A stretch of 64,000 bases of DNA from Nonomuraea glycinis (GTDB lineage Bacteria; Actinomycetota; Actinomycetes; Streptosporangiales; Streptosporangiaceae), in assembly GCF_014646515.1 (NCBI RefSeq), contig NZ_BMNK01000003.1, forward strand, positions 453,456 through 517,455. Direction: 5' to 3'. How positions within the stretch are numbered: position 1 is the first letter of the stretch; the number at the start of each line of letters is the position of its first letter. The notes beneath the pieces are model-generated. The model saw only the letters and a program-made list of their open reading frames with translations. It searched no databases and was not told where the DNA came from. Below, one piece after another: positions 1-7,903 of the stretch. Position numbers and translations under genes: made by a program.

Positions 1-70
1 CTTCGCGGTCGTGACCGTGCGCGGATGCCGTGCTCGGATGCCGCAGCGGGTGCCGGCGGGTTTGTGCTGG

Positions 71-1351
71 TCAGCCGGTGAGGGGGCCGAACTCCTTGCG
101 GGTGTCGATCACCTCGCCGAACAGCTCCCACCGCTCGCCCTTGAACTCCATGAGCTGCATCGACTCGATCGGGAAGCCGTCACCCTGCGCGGTGTCCAGC
201 ACCACACCCGGCAGCAGCATGTCGACCTGCACGCCCTTCAGATCGCGCACCGAGTCGCGCAGCCCTTCGCGCGTCGGGCACTTGGCCGCGGCCATCGCCT
301 TGTGGAAGCTGCTCGCCACCGCCCAGCCGAAGGTGTGGTAGGGGACGTCGGCGTCGACACCGGGGGCGTACTGCTGCATCTTCTGCTTGTAGAGCTTCAT
401 CTCGGCGTCGTCCGCCCAGGTGGGGTCGAGCGGGTCCTTGTAGTAGGCGGAGGAGACGACGCCCTGCACGTTCTCGAAGCCGACCGGCTTGAGCACGGTG
501 ATGGAGGAGGAGACGTTGTTGACGATGTGCAGCGGGTTCCACGTCGTGTTCTTGGCGTCGGCGGCCAGCGCCTGCGAGCCGAACTTCGGGGTGGTGATGT
601 TGAGGAACACCTCGGCCTTCGACCCGGCGAGGTTGCGCATCTGCGGGTCCACGCTGGGGTCGGAGACCTCGTAGCTCTGCTCGGCGGCGATGGTGATCTC
701 GGTGCCCGCGATAGCGTTCTTGAAGCCGCCGAGCAGGTCCTTGCCGAAGTCGTCGTTCTGGTAGAGGACGGCGACCTTGGCCGCGGGCTTCTCCGTCTTG
801 AGATACTGCGCGTAGACGCGGGCCTCGGAGACGTAGTTGGGCTGCCAGCCGATGGTCCACGGGTGCGCCGTGTCCAGGCCCCACTTGGAGGCGCCGGTGG
901 CGACGAAGATCTGCGGCACCTTCCGCTGGGTGGCGTAGTCCCACGTCGCCGTGGTCGACGGCGTGCCCAGCGTCTGGAAGAGCGCGAACACCTGCTCCTG
1001 CTCGACCAGCCTGCGCGCCTCCTCGACCGCCTTGGGCGGCTGGTAGCCGTCGTCGCGGACGACGAACTCGACCTTGCGCCCGCCGATGCCGTTCTGCTCG
1101 GCGTTGACGTAGTCGAAGTAGGCCTTGATGCCCTTGGGTATGTCGCCGTACGCGGACGCGGGCCCCGACAGCGGATAGATGCCGCCGAGCTTGATGCTCG
1201 TGTCCGTGATCCCGGTCGTCTGCTGCCCCTGGCACTCCCCCGCGGCCGCCGTGGACGGTGTGCCGCCGCCGCTCTCCCGCCCCCCGCAGGCCGCCGCGGC
1301 GATCACCAGGGTGGCCGTCACGGCCGTACGGCCGATCGCAGATAAACGCAT
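71..1351 (-). CDS. Branched-chain amino acid type ABC transporter substrate-binding lipoprotein
   Basis: A 426-residue extracytoplasmic solute-binding protein of the LivK/Peripla_BP_6 family that captures substrate outside the membrane for the permease genes upstream in the same operon. The ATG at 1351 follows a GAAGGGG ribosome site and opens a lipoprotein signal: basic n-region, hydrophobic stretch and an AAAC lipobox with Cys22 as the lipidation site. The mature part begins with a TSIKLGGIYPLSGPASAYG segment typical of the family. It is the last gene of a five-gene cluster, 5 nt after the permease. Neighbouring PucR, acyl-CoA ligase and dehydrogenase genes suggest the ligand may be an aromatic or carboxylic acid rather than leucine; that is inference. 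Confidence 0.93.
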   Translation of the reverse strand: MRLSAIGRTAVTATLVIAAAACGGRESGGGTPSTAAAGECQGQQTTGITDTSIKLGGIYPLSGPASAYGDIPKGIKAYFDYVNAEQNGIGGRKVEFVVRDDGYQPPKAVEEARRLVEQEQVFALFQTLGTPSTTATWDYATQRKVPQIFVATGASKWGLDTAHPWTIGWQPNYVSEARVYAQYLKTEKPAAKVAVLYQNDDFGKDLLGGFKNAIAGTEITIAAEQSYEVSDPSVDPQMRNLAGSKAEVFLNITTPKFGSQALAADAKNTTWNPLHIVNNVSSSITVLKPVGFENVQGVVSSAYYKDPLDPTWADDAEMKLYKQKMQQYAPGVDADVPYHTFGWAVASSFHKAMAAAKCPTREGLRDSVRDLKGVQVDMLLPGVVLDTAQGDGFPIESMQLMEFKGERWELFGEVIDTRKEFGPLTG

Positions 1352-1356
1352 CCCTT

Positions 1357-2400
1357 TTACCCCTTCCGGAGGGTCTTCTTGAGCGAGTCGGCCGCGCGCC
1401 CCGCCAGCCCGGCGAGACCGGTCGGCGCGACGTACATCACCGCGATGATCAGCAGGCCGAAGATGACGCCGGGCGCGGCCTTGTTGACGTCCTGGGAGAT
1501 GCTCGGCACGAACATCACGAACAGCGCGCCGAACAGCGGGCCGGCCTGCGACCCGAGCCCGCCGACGACGATGCCGGCCAGCAGGGTGATCGAGAGGGTG
1601 ACCACGAACGAGTCCGGCGAGACGAACCCGATCACCCAGGTGTAGACGCACCCCGCCGCCCCGGCGAACAGCGCGCTCCAGGCGAAGGCGAGCGTCTTGT
1701 AGTACGACAGCCGCACGCCCATGACCTCGGCCGCGGCCTCGTTGTCGCGGATGGCGTGCAGGGCGCGCCCCACCCGCGACCGCAGCAGCCCGGCCGCCAG
1801 GCCGAACGCGACGAGCGCCACGGCCAGGGCCAGGAAGTACAGCCACTGGTCCTCGGCCAGGCCGGTCCACGCCGGTGGCGCCGGCTTGGGGAGCGTCAGC
1901 CCCATGGACCCGCCGGTCACCTCCTCGAACCGCTTGAGCAGCGGCACCAGGAAGATCGCGATGGCCAGGGTGACGAGGGCCAGGTAGAGCCCGCGCAGCC
2001 GCATGGCGGGCAGGCCCAGCGCGAGGCCGAGCAGGAACGCCACCCCGGCCGCGATCGGCAGCGTCACCAGGTGCGGCACGTCCCACCGGGCCAGCGGGAT
2101 CGCGGTGGCGTAGGCGCCGACGGCGAAGAAGGCGCCGTGCCCGAGCGAGATCTGCCCGGCGTGCCCGACGAGCAGGTTCAGCCCGAGCAGCGCCAGCGCG
2201 TAGACCAGCACCATGGTGAGCTGGAAGACATGGAACGGAACGAGCTGGAACGGCGCGTACACCGCCGCCAAGAGCAGTAACCCCGCGACCGCCCAGCGCC
2301 ACCGGGCCACGCCCGCCCGAGCCCGCGGCACCGCGCCCGCCGCCGATCCGCTGCTCACCGTGGCCGTGGATTCGCCCGTGCTCACCGGAGATTCGTTCAT
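1357..2400 (-). CDS. livM: Branched-chain amino acid ABC transporter permease, LivM type
   Basis: A 347-residue membrane permease of the BPD_transp_2 family, forming half of the transmembrane channel of the importer. About nine hydrophobic segments are readable, and the family motif NLLVGHAGQISLGHGAFFAVGAY lies near residue 75-95. The coupling-helix region reads GRALHAIRDNEAAAEVMGV, the usual contact with the ATPases. The ATG at 2400 overlaps the stop of the LivH-type gene by four bases (ATGA), so the two are translationally coupled. The N-terminal 30 residues are Ser/Thr/Ala-rich and probably cytoplasmic. Confidence 0.93.
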   Translation of the reverse strand: MNESPVSTGESTATVSSGSAAGAVPRARAGVARWRWAVAGLLLLAAVYAPFQLVPFHVFQLTMVLVYALALLGLNLLVGHAGQISLGHGAFFAVGAYATAIPLARWDVPHLVTLPIAAGVAFLLGLALGLPAMRLRGLYLALVTLAIAIFLVPLLKRFEEVTGGSMGLTLPKPAPPAWTGLAEDQWLYFLALAVALVAFGLAAGLLRSRVGRALHAIRDNEAAAEVMGVRLSYYKTLAFAWSALFAGAAGCVYTWVIGFVSPDSFVVTLSITLLAGIVVGGLGSQAGPLFGALFVMFVPSISQDVNKAAPGVIFGLLIIAVMYVAPTGLAGLAGRAADSLKKTLRKG

Positions 2401-3278
2401 GCCCGCTCCACCACCGCTCGCCCGAACAGGCCCTGGGGCCGTAGCAGCAGGACGCCGAGGATGATGACCAGCGGCACCCCCACCTTGAGGTCGGGCCCGA
2501 CGGCGCTCACGTACGCGCCGGCCAGGGTCTCGGCGACGCCCACGATCAGCCCGCCCACCACCGCCCCGATCGGGCTGTCGAAGCCGCCGAGCGTGGCCGC
2601 GGCGAAGGCGTAGATCAGGACGCCGCCCATCATGTTCGGCTCCAGGAACAGCAGCGGGGCCACCAGCACGCCGGAGACCGCGCCGACCGTGGCGGCCAGC
2701 CCCCAGCCGAGCGCCAGCGTCCAGCCGACCCGGATGCCCACGAGCCGCGCCGAGTCGGGGTTGGCCGACACCGCCCGCATCCCCAGCCCGATCTTGGTGT
2801 GCTGGAAGAGCAGGTACAGCAGCCCCATCACCACCCCGACGACCACGAACACGCCGAGCGTGGAGAAGCCGACGGTGAGCCCGCCGGCCTCGATCGCGCC
2901 GCTCGGGAACGGGTTGGGGAAGTCCTTGATGAGGAACGACCAGATCCAGCCCGCCGCCGCGTTGACGAAGATGAACAGCCCCACGGTGACGATCACCACG
3001 GTCAGCTCGGGAGCGCCCTCCACCGGCCGGATGATGACGCGTTCGATGAGCATCCCGCCGACGAACGACACCGCCAGGGCCAGCACCAGAGCCAGCCAGA
3101 ACGGCACGCCGACGGCCATGAACTGCCAGGCGACGTACGCGGAGAACATCGCCAGCTCGCCCTGGGCGAAGTTGACGATCCCGGTGAACCGGTAGATCAG
3201 CACGAGGGCCAGGGCGAGGCTGGCGTAGATCGCGCCCGCGCCGAGCCCGACGACGATCTGCTGCAGGAATCCGGCCAT
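2397..3278 (-). CDS. livH: Branched-chain amino acid ABC transporter permease, LivH type
   Basis: A 293-residue inner-membrane permease that pairs with the LivM-type protein. It has the LivH start pattern (QQIVVGLGAGAIYASLALAL), the IVNFAQGELAMFSAYVAW motif around residues 35-52 and a cytoplasmic coupling segment GLGMRAVSANPDSARLVGI near 165-185. Length and roughly eight hydrophobic helices are normal for the family. It starts 2 nt after the stop of the LivF-type ATPase and ends in a 4-nt overlap with livM, so all five liv genes are probably one transcript. Confidence 0.94.
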   Translation of the reverse strand: MAGFLQQIVVGLGAGAIYASLALALVLIYRFTGIVNFAQGELAMFSAYVAWQFMAVGVPFWLALVLALAVSFVGGMLIERVIIRPVEGAPELTVVIVTVGLFIFVNAAAGWIWSFLIKDFPNPFPSGAIEAGGLTVGFSTLGVFVVVGVVMGLLYLLFQHTKIGLGMRAVSANPDSARLVGIRVGWTLALGWGLAATVGAVSGVLVAPLLFLEPNMMGGVLIYAFAAATLGGFDSPIGAVVGGLIVGVAETLAGAYVSAVGPDLKVGVPLVIILGVLLLRPQGLFGRAVVERA

Positions 3279-3280
3279 CC

Positions 3281-3991
3281 CTACACCCGGTATCCGAGGT
3301 AGGACTGGGCGACCTGCTCGTCCGCCCTGATCCGCGCCGCCGTGCCCGACAGCACGATCCGGCCGGTCTCCAGGACATGCGCCTGCTGGGCGATGCCCAG
3401 GGCGAGATGGGCGTTCTGCTCGACGACGACCACGGTGGTGCGCTCCTGTTCGTTGATGGCCCGGACGATGCGGAACAGCTCCCGGGTGACCAGCGGGGCC
3501 AGGCCGAGCGACGGCTCGTCCAGCAGGAGCAGCCGGGGCCGCAGCATGAGCGCCCTGCCGAGGGCGAGCATCTGCTGCTCGCCGCCGCTGAGGCTGCCCG
3601 CCGCCTGCTTGAGCCGGGGTTTCAGGGCGGGGAAGTAGCCGTAGATCCGGTCCAGGTCGGCGTCCACGCCGGACCGCCGTACATAGGCGCCCAGCCGCAG
3701 GTTCTCCTCGACGGTCAGCGGCATGAACGTGCCCCGCCCCTCGGGGACGTGCGCCACCCCTCGCCTGGCGAGCGTGTCCGGCGAGCTGCCGAGCAGCTCG
3801 ACGCCGTCGAGCCGGACGCTGCCGCGCCCCTTGACCATGCCCGACAGGGCGCGCAGCAGGGTGGTCTTGCCCGCGCCGTTCGGGCCGAGGATGGCGCCGA
3901 TCTCCCCCTCGCCGACCGTGAAGCTCACGCCGTGCAGGACCTGCGCGCCCCCGTATCCGGCGTGCAGCTCCGACACCACCAGCTCGTTCAT
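3281..3991 (-). CDS. livF: Branched-chain amino acid ABC transporter ATP-binding protein, LivF type
   Basis: A 236-residue ABC ATPase that powers the importer. Walker A (GPNGAGKTT) is at residues 36-44, the signature is LSGGEQQMLALGRAL and Walker B is LLLLDEPSLGLAP, the last being characteristic of LivF. The protein ends ...QSYLGYRV, again like LivF. The ATG at 3991 overlaps the LivG-type stop by four bases (ATGA). All catalytic residues look intact. Confidence 0.95.
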   Translation of the reverse strand: MNELVVSELHAGYGGAQVLHGVSFTVGEGEIGAILGPNGAGKTTLLRALSGMVKGRGSVRLDGVELLGSSPDTLARRGVAHVPEGRGTFMPLTVEENLRLGAYVRRSGVDADLDRIYGYFPALKPRLKQAAGSLSGGEQQMLALGRALMLRPRLLLLDEPSLGLAPLVTRELFRIVRAINEQERTTVVVVEQNAHLALGIAQQAHVLETGRIVLSGTAARIRADEQVAQSYLGYRV

Positions 3992-4746
3992 ACGGCGGTC
4001 CCCAGGTAGGCCTCGATGACGCCGGGGTCGCGCTGCACCTCGGCCGGCGGCCCTTCGGCGATCTTCTTGCCGAAGTCCAGGCAGACGATCCGCTCGCAGG
4101 TGCTCATCACGAAGCCCATGTGGTGCTCGACCACGACCACGGTCAGGTCGAGCTCGTCGCGCAGGGCCCGCAGGGTGCCGGCGAACTCCGCCACCTCGGC
4201 GGAGTTGAGCCCGTTGACCGGCTCGTCGAGCAGCAGCAGCCGCGGCCGCCCGATCAGCGCCCTGGCCAGCTCGACCCGTTTGAGCGTGCCGAACGGCAGC
4301 CCGGCGGCCGGGTGGCCGGCGACCTCGGTCAGCGACAGCCGGGCGAGCATGGCGTCCGCCTCGGCGCGCAGCGTCCGCTCCTCCCGGCCGACGCCCGGCA
4401 GGCGCAGAGCCGCGGTGAGGAACCCGGACCGGCCCCGGTGGTGCGCGCCGACCAGCACGTTGTCCCGTACGGAGATGCGCGGGAACAGGCCGAGGTTCTG
4501 GAAGGTCCTGGCGATGCCGAGGGCCGCGATGGCGTGCGGGGCGACGGCCAGCAGGTCCGCGCCCTCGTACCGGACGCTGCCCTCGTCGGCGGTGTAGCGC
4601 CGGGTCAGGCAGTTGAACAGGGTGGTCTTGCCGGCGCCGTTCGGCCCGATGAGCCCCACCATCTCGCCGGGCGCCACGGAGAACCCGACGCCGTCGAGCG
4701 CGGTGATGCCTCCGAAACGGACCGTGAGATCGTGTACTTCCAGCAT
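3988..4746 (-). CDS. livG: Branched-chain amino acid ABC transporter ATP-binding protein, LivG type
   Basis: A 252-residue ABC ATPase, first gene of the importer operon. Walker A GPNGAGKTT sits at residues 34-42, the Q-loop is in ARTFQNLGLFP and Walker B/D-loop reads LLLLDEPVNGLNSAE. The signature motif is degenerate (LPFGTLKRVELARAL, where LivG usually has LSYGQQRRLEIARAL), which is tolerated in this subfamily but worth noting. The ATG at 4746 has an AGGAGG site four bases upstream. The C-terminus (PGVIEAYLGTAV) matches the family. Confidence 0.94.
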   Translation of the reverse strand: MLEVHDLTVRFGGITALDGVGFSVAPGEMVGLIGPNGAGKTTLFNCLTRRYTADEGSVRYEGADLLAVAPHAIAALGIARTFQNLGLFPRISVRDNVLVGAHHRGRSGFLTAALRLPGVGREERTLRAEADAMLARLSLTEVAGHPAAGLPFGTLKRVELARALIGRPRLLLLDEPVNGLNSAEVAEFAGTLRALRDELDLTVVVVEHHMGFVMSTCERIVCLDFGKKIAEGPPAEVQRDPGVIEAYLGTAV

Positions 4747-4824
4747 CCGGCCTCCTGAGGCGCTGCGAGCGGAAGAATGTTCTGAAGTTGGGGTCAGCGT
4801 AGGATCCGGCCGTCACCGCCCGCA

Positions 4825-4842
4825 TTGGGTACGGTCACCCAA
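4825..4842. promoter_or_regulatory. Inverted repeat in the liv/PucR divergent promoter region
   Basis: TTGGGT-acggtc-ACCCAA is a perfect 6-6-6 dyad lying between the divergent starts of livG (4746) and the PucR-type gene (4938). A second, widely spaced pair (AGGTTGT near 4855-4861, ACAACCT at 4894-4900) lies beside it. The position fits an operator for the adjacent PucR-type regulator acting on both directions; that link is inferred. Confidence 0.45.
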
Positions 4843-4937
4843 CATGTGAGACGAAGGTTGTCCGCCGAGCACAGCCTCTGTCTCGGACCGGTTACAACCT
4901 GTTGACCTGTCCGCGACCGGCATGGATCATCCCGGAC

Positions 4938-6266
4938 ATGTCCAGTGGTTCCAGCACGGAAACGTTCACTGGTGCGGCGCCCGTACGTGCCGAACGCGCG
5001 CGGATCCTCGCCGAGTTGCTCGCGGACCTCGACGGACTGGCGGCCACGGCGGTCGCCACGATGCGCGCCGAGATCCCCGCCTACGCCGCGCGGGAGGAGG
5101 CGTTCCTGGCCGACGTGCGCGACCAGGTGGCGCGCCACTACCGCAGCAAGCTCGCCGTGCTGCTCGAAGACAGGACGGTGACCCTGGACGACATCGCCTT
5201 CGTCCGCCGGTCGGCGATGCGCCGGGCCCGCGCCGGGCTGGCCCTGGCCGACTACATCAACGCCTTCCGCGTCGGCCAGCAGGTCTTCTGGGAGTCGGTG
5301 CTCTCCCGGGCCGGCCACTCCTCCGCCGGGCACGAGGCCGCGCTCGCGCTGGCCGCCCCGCTGATGCGCTACTGCGACTTCGCCAGCACGCACGCCGCGA
5401 ACGCGTACATGGAATTCCAGCAGTACGCGGCCGCCGAGGCGGTGCGGGAGAGCCGGGACCTGCTGGAGACGCTGCTGGCTGGCACGCTGCCGACGCGCGG
5501 GCCGCAGCTGGCGGCGGCGCAGGCGCACGGGCTCGCGCCGGACGCGCGCACCTCGGTGCTGGTGGTCGTCGCGGTCGTGCTGGGGCTGCGCGGCGCCGTG
5601 CCCCGGGGCCCCGACCGGGGCGCCGACGCCCGGCACGCGGCCTGCGCGGCGATCGCCAGGACCGGCGGGCACGGCGCGCGGACCCTGTCGGTGGTGCGGC
5701 AGTCGGAGATCGTCGCCGTCCCCGTGCTCGGCCAGGGCGGCGACCCCGGCGAGCTGTGCGACCGGCTGCAGGAGCTGCGCGAGACGCTGCTGGCGGAGGG
5801 GATCGTGCTGGCGATGGGCATCAGCACGGTCAGCGCGGGCCTCGCCCTGATCCCGCGGGCCTACCAGGAGGCCCGCGCGGTGCTGGACTTCCTGCCGGAG
5901 GACGGCGGCGTGGCCGCGCTCCCCCGGATCACCCCGTTCCAGTATCTGGCGCTGCGCGCCGACGACACCGCCCGCCACCTGGTCGATCCCCGGATCACCG
6001 CGCTGCTGGACGAGGACCGGGCCCGCGGCGGCGTGCTCACCGCCACCATTCGCGCCTTCGCCGCCGCCGACCTGAACCTGCGCGCCGCCGCCGAGCGGCT
6101 GCAGATCCACCCCAACACGGCCCAGTACCGGCTGCGCCGCATCCAGGAGCGGACCGGGCGCAGCCTGCGCCGGATCGACGACCTCGTCGAGCTGCTCGTG
6201 GCCATCGCGCTGCAGGACTCGCTGCCCCCAGGCACAATCCGCGGCGGAAAAGACTGGCCACCGTGA
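4938..6266 (+). CDS. PucR family transcriptional regulator
   Basis: A 442-residue cytoplasmic regulator of the PucR/CdaR type. Residues ~25-160 form a RsbRD-like sensing region, followed by a GGDEF-like domain (VLAMGISTVSAGLALIPRAYQEA) and a C-terminal helix-turn-helix of the HTH_30 family (AAERLQIHPNTAQYRLRRIQE, residues ~390-412). PucR proteins are usually activators of catabolic operons responding to a pathway metabolite. It is divergent from the liv importer and 40 nt upstream of an acyl-CoA ligase, its likely targets. The ATG at 4938 is chosen over an upstream TTG at 4902; neither has a strong Shine-Dalgarno sequence, so a leaderless mRNA is possible. Confidence 0.88.
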   Translation: MSSGSSTETFTGAAPVRAERARILAELLADLDGLAATAVATMRAEIPAYAAREEAFLADVRDQVARHYRSKLAVLLEDRTVTLDDIAFVRRSAMRRARAGLALADYINAFRVGQQVFWESVLSRAGHSSAGHEAALALAAPLMRYCDFASTHAANAYMEFQQYAAAEAVRESRDLLETLLAGTLPTRGPQLAAAQAHGLAPDARTSVLVVVAVVLGLRGAVPRGPDRGADARHAACAAIARTGGHGARTLSVVRQSEIVAVPVLGQGGDPGELCDRLQELRETLLAEGIVLAMGISTVSAGLALIPRAYQEARAVLDFLPEDGGVAALPRITPFQYLALRADDTARHLVDPRITALLDEDRARGGVLTATIRAFAAADLNLRAAAERLQIHPNTAQYRLRRIQERTGRSLRRIDDLVELLVAIALQDSLPPGTIRGGKDWPP

Positions 6267-6306
6267 CCAATGAGGACTCCGGGATGCCGGACGTACGGTC
6301 AGTGCC

Positions 6307-7776
6307 ATGAACCTCGCCGACCGGCTCCACTCCTCCGCCGAGCGACTCGGTGAACGGGCGGCGATCACGCTGGACGAAGCGGTGCTCACCTACGGCGCGC
6401 TGGAGCTGATGACGGCGCGGATCGCCACCCTGCTGCGCCGGCGCGGCGTCGGCGTCGGCGACCGGGTGGCGGTCATGCTGCCGAACGTCCCCGAGTTCGC
6501 CGCCGTCTACTACGGGGTGCTGCGGATCGGGGCCGTGGTGGTCCCGATCGATCCGCTGCTGCGCAAACGCGAGATCGCCTCGTACGTGATGGACTGCGGG
6601 GCCAGGCTGCTGATCGCCTGGCACGCGTTCGCGGAGGCCGCCGAGGCGGGGACGGCCGGCACCCGTACCGACTGCTTCTTCGTGGTCCCCGACGAGTTCC
6701 GCAGGCTGCTGCGCGGTCTGCCCGCCGAGGCCGGGGTCACCCCGAGGGCCGACGGTGACACGGCGGTCATCCACTACACCGCCGGCACCACCGGCCGGGC
6801 CAAGGGCATCGAGCTGACCCACGGCAACCTCGGTGGCAACGCCGCGACCGTGGCCCGCATGCACGCGCTCGGCGTGGACGACGTGGTGCTCGGCGCGCTG
6901 CCGCTCTACCACTCCTTCGGGCAGACGTGCTCGCTCAACGCCACCGTGCACGCCGGCGCGCGGCTCACGCTGATGCGCCGCTTCGACGCGAGCCGGGCCC
7001 TGGAGGTCATGCGGCGCGACGGCGTCACGGTCTTCCAGGGCGTGCCCACCATGTACATCGCGCTGCTGGACCATCCGGGGGCCTCGGACCTGTCGCTGCT
7101 GCGGGTGTGCGTCTCCGGCGGCGCGCCGCTGCCGCTGGACGTGCTGCGCGCCTTCGAGGTCCGCTTCGGCTGCCCGATCGTGGAGGGGTACGGCCTGAGC
7201 GAGACCTCCGCGGTGGCCGCCACCAACCGCAGCGGCGACGGCCGCCGGGCGGGCTCGGTCGGCTGGCCGGTCCGGGGCATCGAGATGCGGGTGGTGGACG
7301 AGGCCGGCCGCGAGGTGCCGTACGGCGAGATCGGCGAGATCGTCATCCGGGGGCCGAACGTGATGAAGGGCTACTGGAACAACCCGGCCGCGACCGCCGA
7401 GGCCATCCGCGACGGCTGGTTCCACACCGGCGACCTCGGCAGGGTGGACGGCGACGGCTTCTTCTTCCTGGTCGACCGCCGCCGCGACGTGATCATCCGG
7501 GGTGGGTACACGGTCTATCCGCGCGAGGTGGAGGAGGTGCTGTACGAGCATCCCGCCGTACGGCAGGCGGCGGTCATCGGCGTGCCCCATCCGGAGCTCG
7601 GGGAGGAGATCGCGGCCGTGGTGTCCCTGCGGGGGGCGGTCGGGGCCGACGAACTGCGCGCCTTCGTCCGGGAGCGGGTGGCGGCCTACAAGTATCCCCG
7701 GCGCATCTCCTTCGCCGACGAGCTGCCGGTCAGCCCGACGGGCAAGATCCTCAAGCGCGCCATCACCGTGCACTGA
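6307..7776 (+). CDS. Acyl-CoA synthetase (AMP-forming, long-chain fatty-acid CoA ligase type)
   Basis: A 489-residue ANL-superfamily ligase that activates a carboxylic acid to an acyl-AMP and then an acyl-CoA. The P-loop (IHYTAGTTGRAKGIELTH) is at ~155-172, the A5 motif is VEGYGLSETSAV, the A7 motif is WFHTGDLGRVDGDGFF, the hinge follows in VDRRRDVIIRGG, and the catalytic Lys lies in PVSPTGKILKRAI near the C-terminus. Substrate cannot be read from sequence. The gene follows the PucR-type regulator closely with no clear ribosome site and is probably co-regulated with the importer and the acyl-CoA dehydrogenase downstream. Confidence 0.93.
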   Translation: MNLADRLHSSAERLGERAAITLDEAVLTYGALELMTARIATLLRRRGVGVGDRVAVMLPNVPEFAAVYYGVLRIGAVVVPIDPLLRKREIASYVMDCGARLLIAWHAFAEAAEAGTAGTRTDCFFVVPDEFRRLLRGLPAEAGVTPRADGDTAVIHYTAGTTGRAKGIELTHGNLGGNAATVARMHALGVDDVVLGALPLYHSFGQTCSLNATVHAGARLTLMRRFDASRALEVMRRDGVTVFQGVPTMYIALLDHPGASDLSLLRVCVSGGAPLPLDVLRAFEVRFGCPIVEGYGLSETSAVAATNRSGDGRRAGSVGWPVRGIEMRVVDEAGREVPYGEIGEIVIRGPNVMKGYWNNPAATAEAIRDGWFHTGDLGRVDGDGFFFLVDRRRDVIIRGGYTVYPREVEEVLYEHPAVRQAAVIGVPHPELGEEIAAVVSLRGAVGADELRAFVRERVAAYKYPRRISFADELPVSPTGKILKRAITVH

Positions 7777-7903
7777 GGTGCCCGGGTTCTCGGTGAGCCG
7801 TCGTTGTAAACGATGGGGAGGAACTGTCGCCGGACGGCCGTAAGATCACCCGAGACAATGTGACATCGGGTCAGATTTCTCCTTACGCGGAGGTATCAAG
7901 GAA

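Noticed and set aside
71..2302. A 743-codon continuous minus-strand frame fusing the binding protein and the region of the permease.
   Set aside because: The binding protein has its own lipoprotein signal and ribosome site at 1351; upstream codons are the permease in another frame.
7841..7846. TAAGAT as a promoter -10 for the channel gene.
   Set aside because: No matching -35 at usual spacing, so the promoter is left uncalled.
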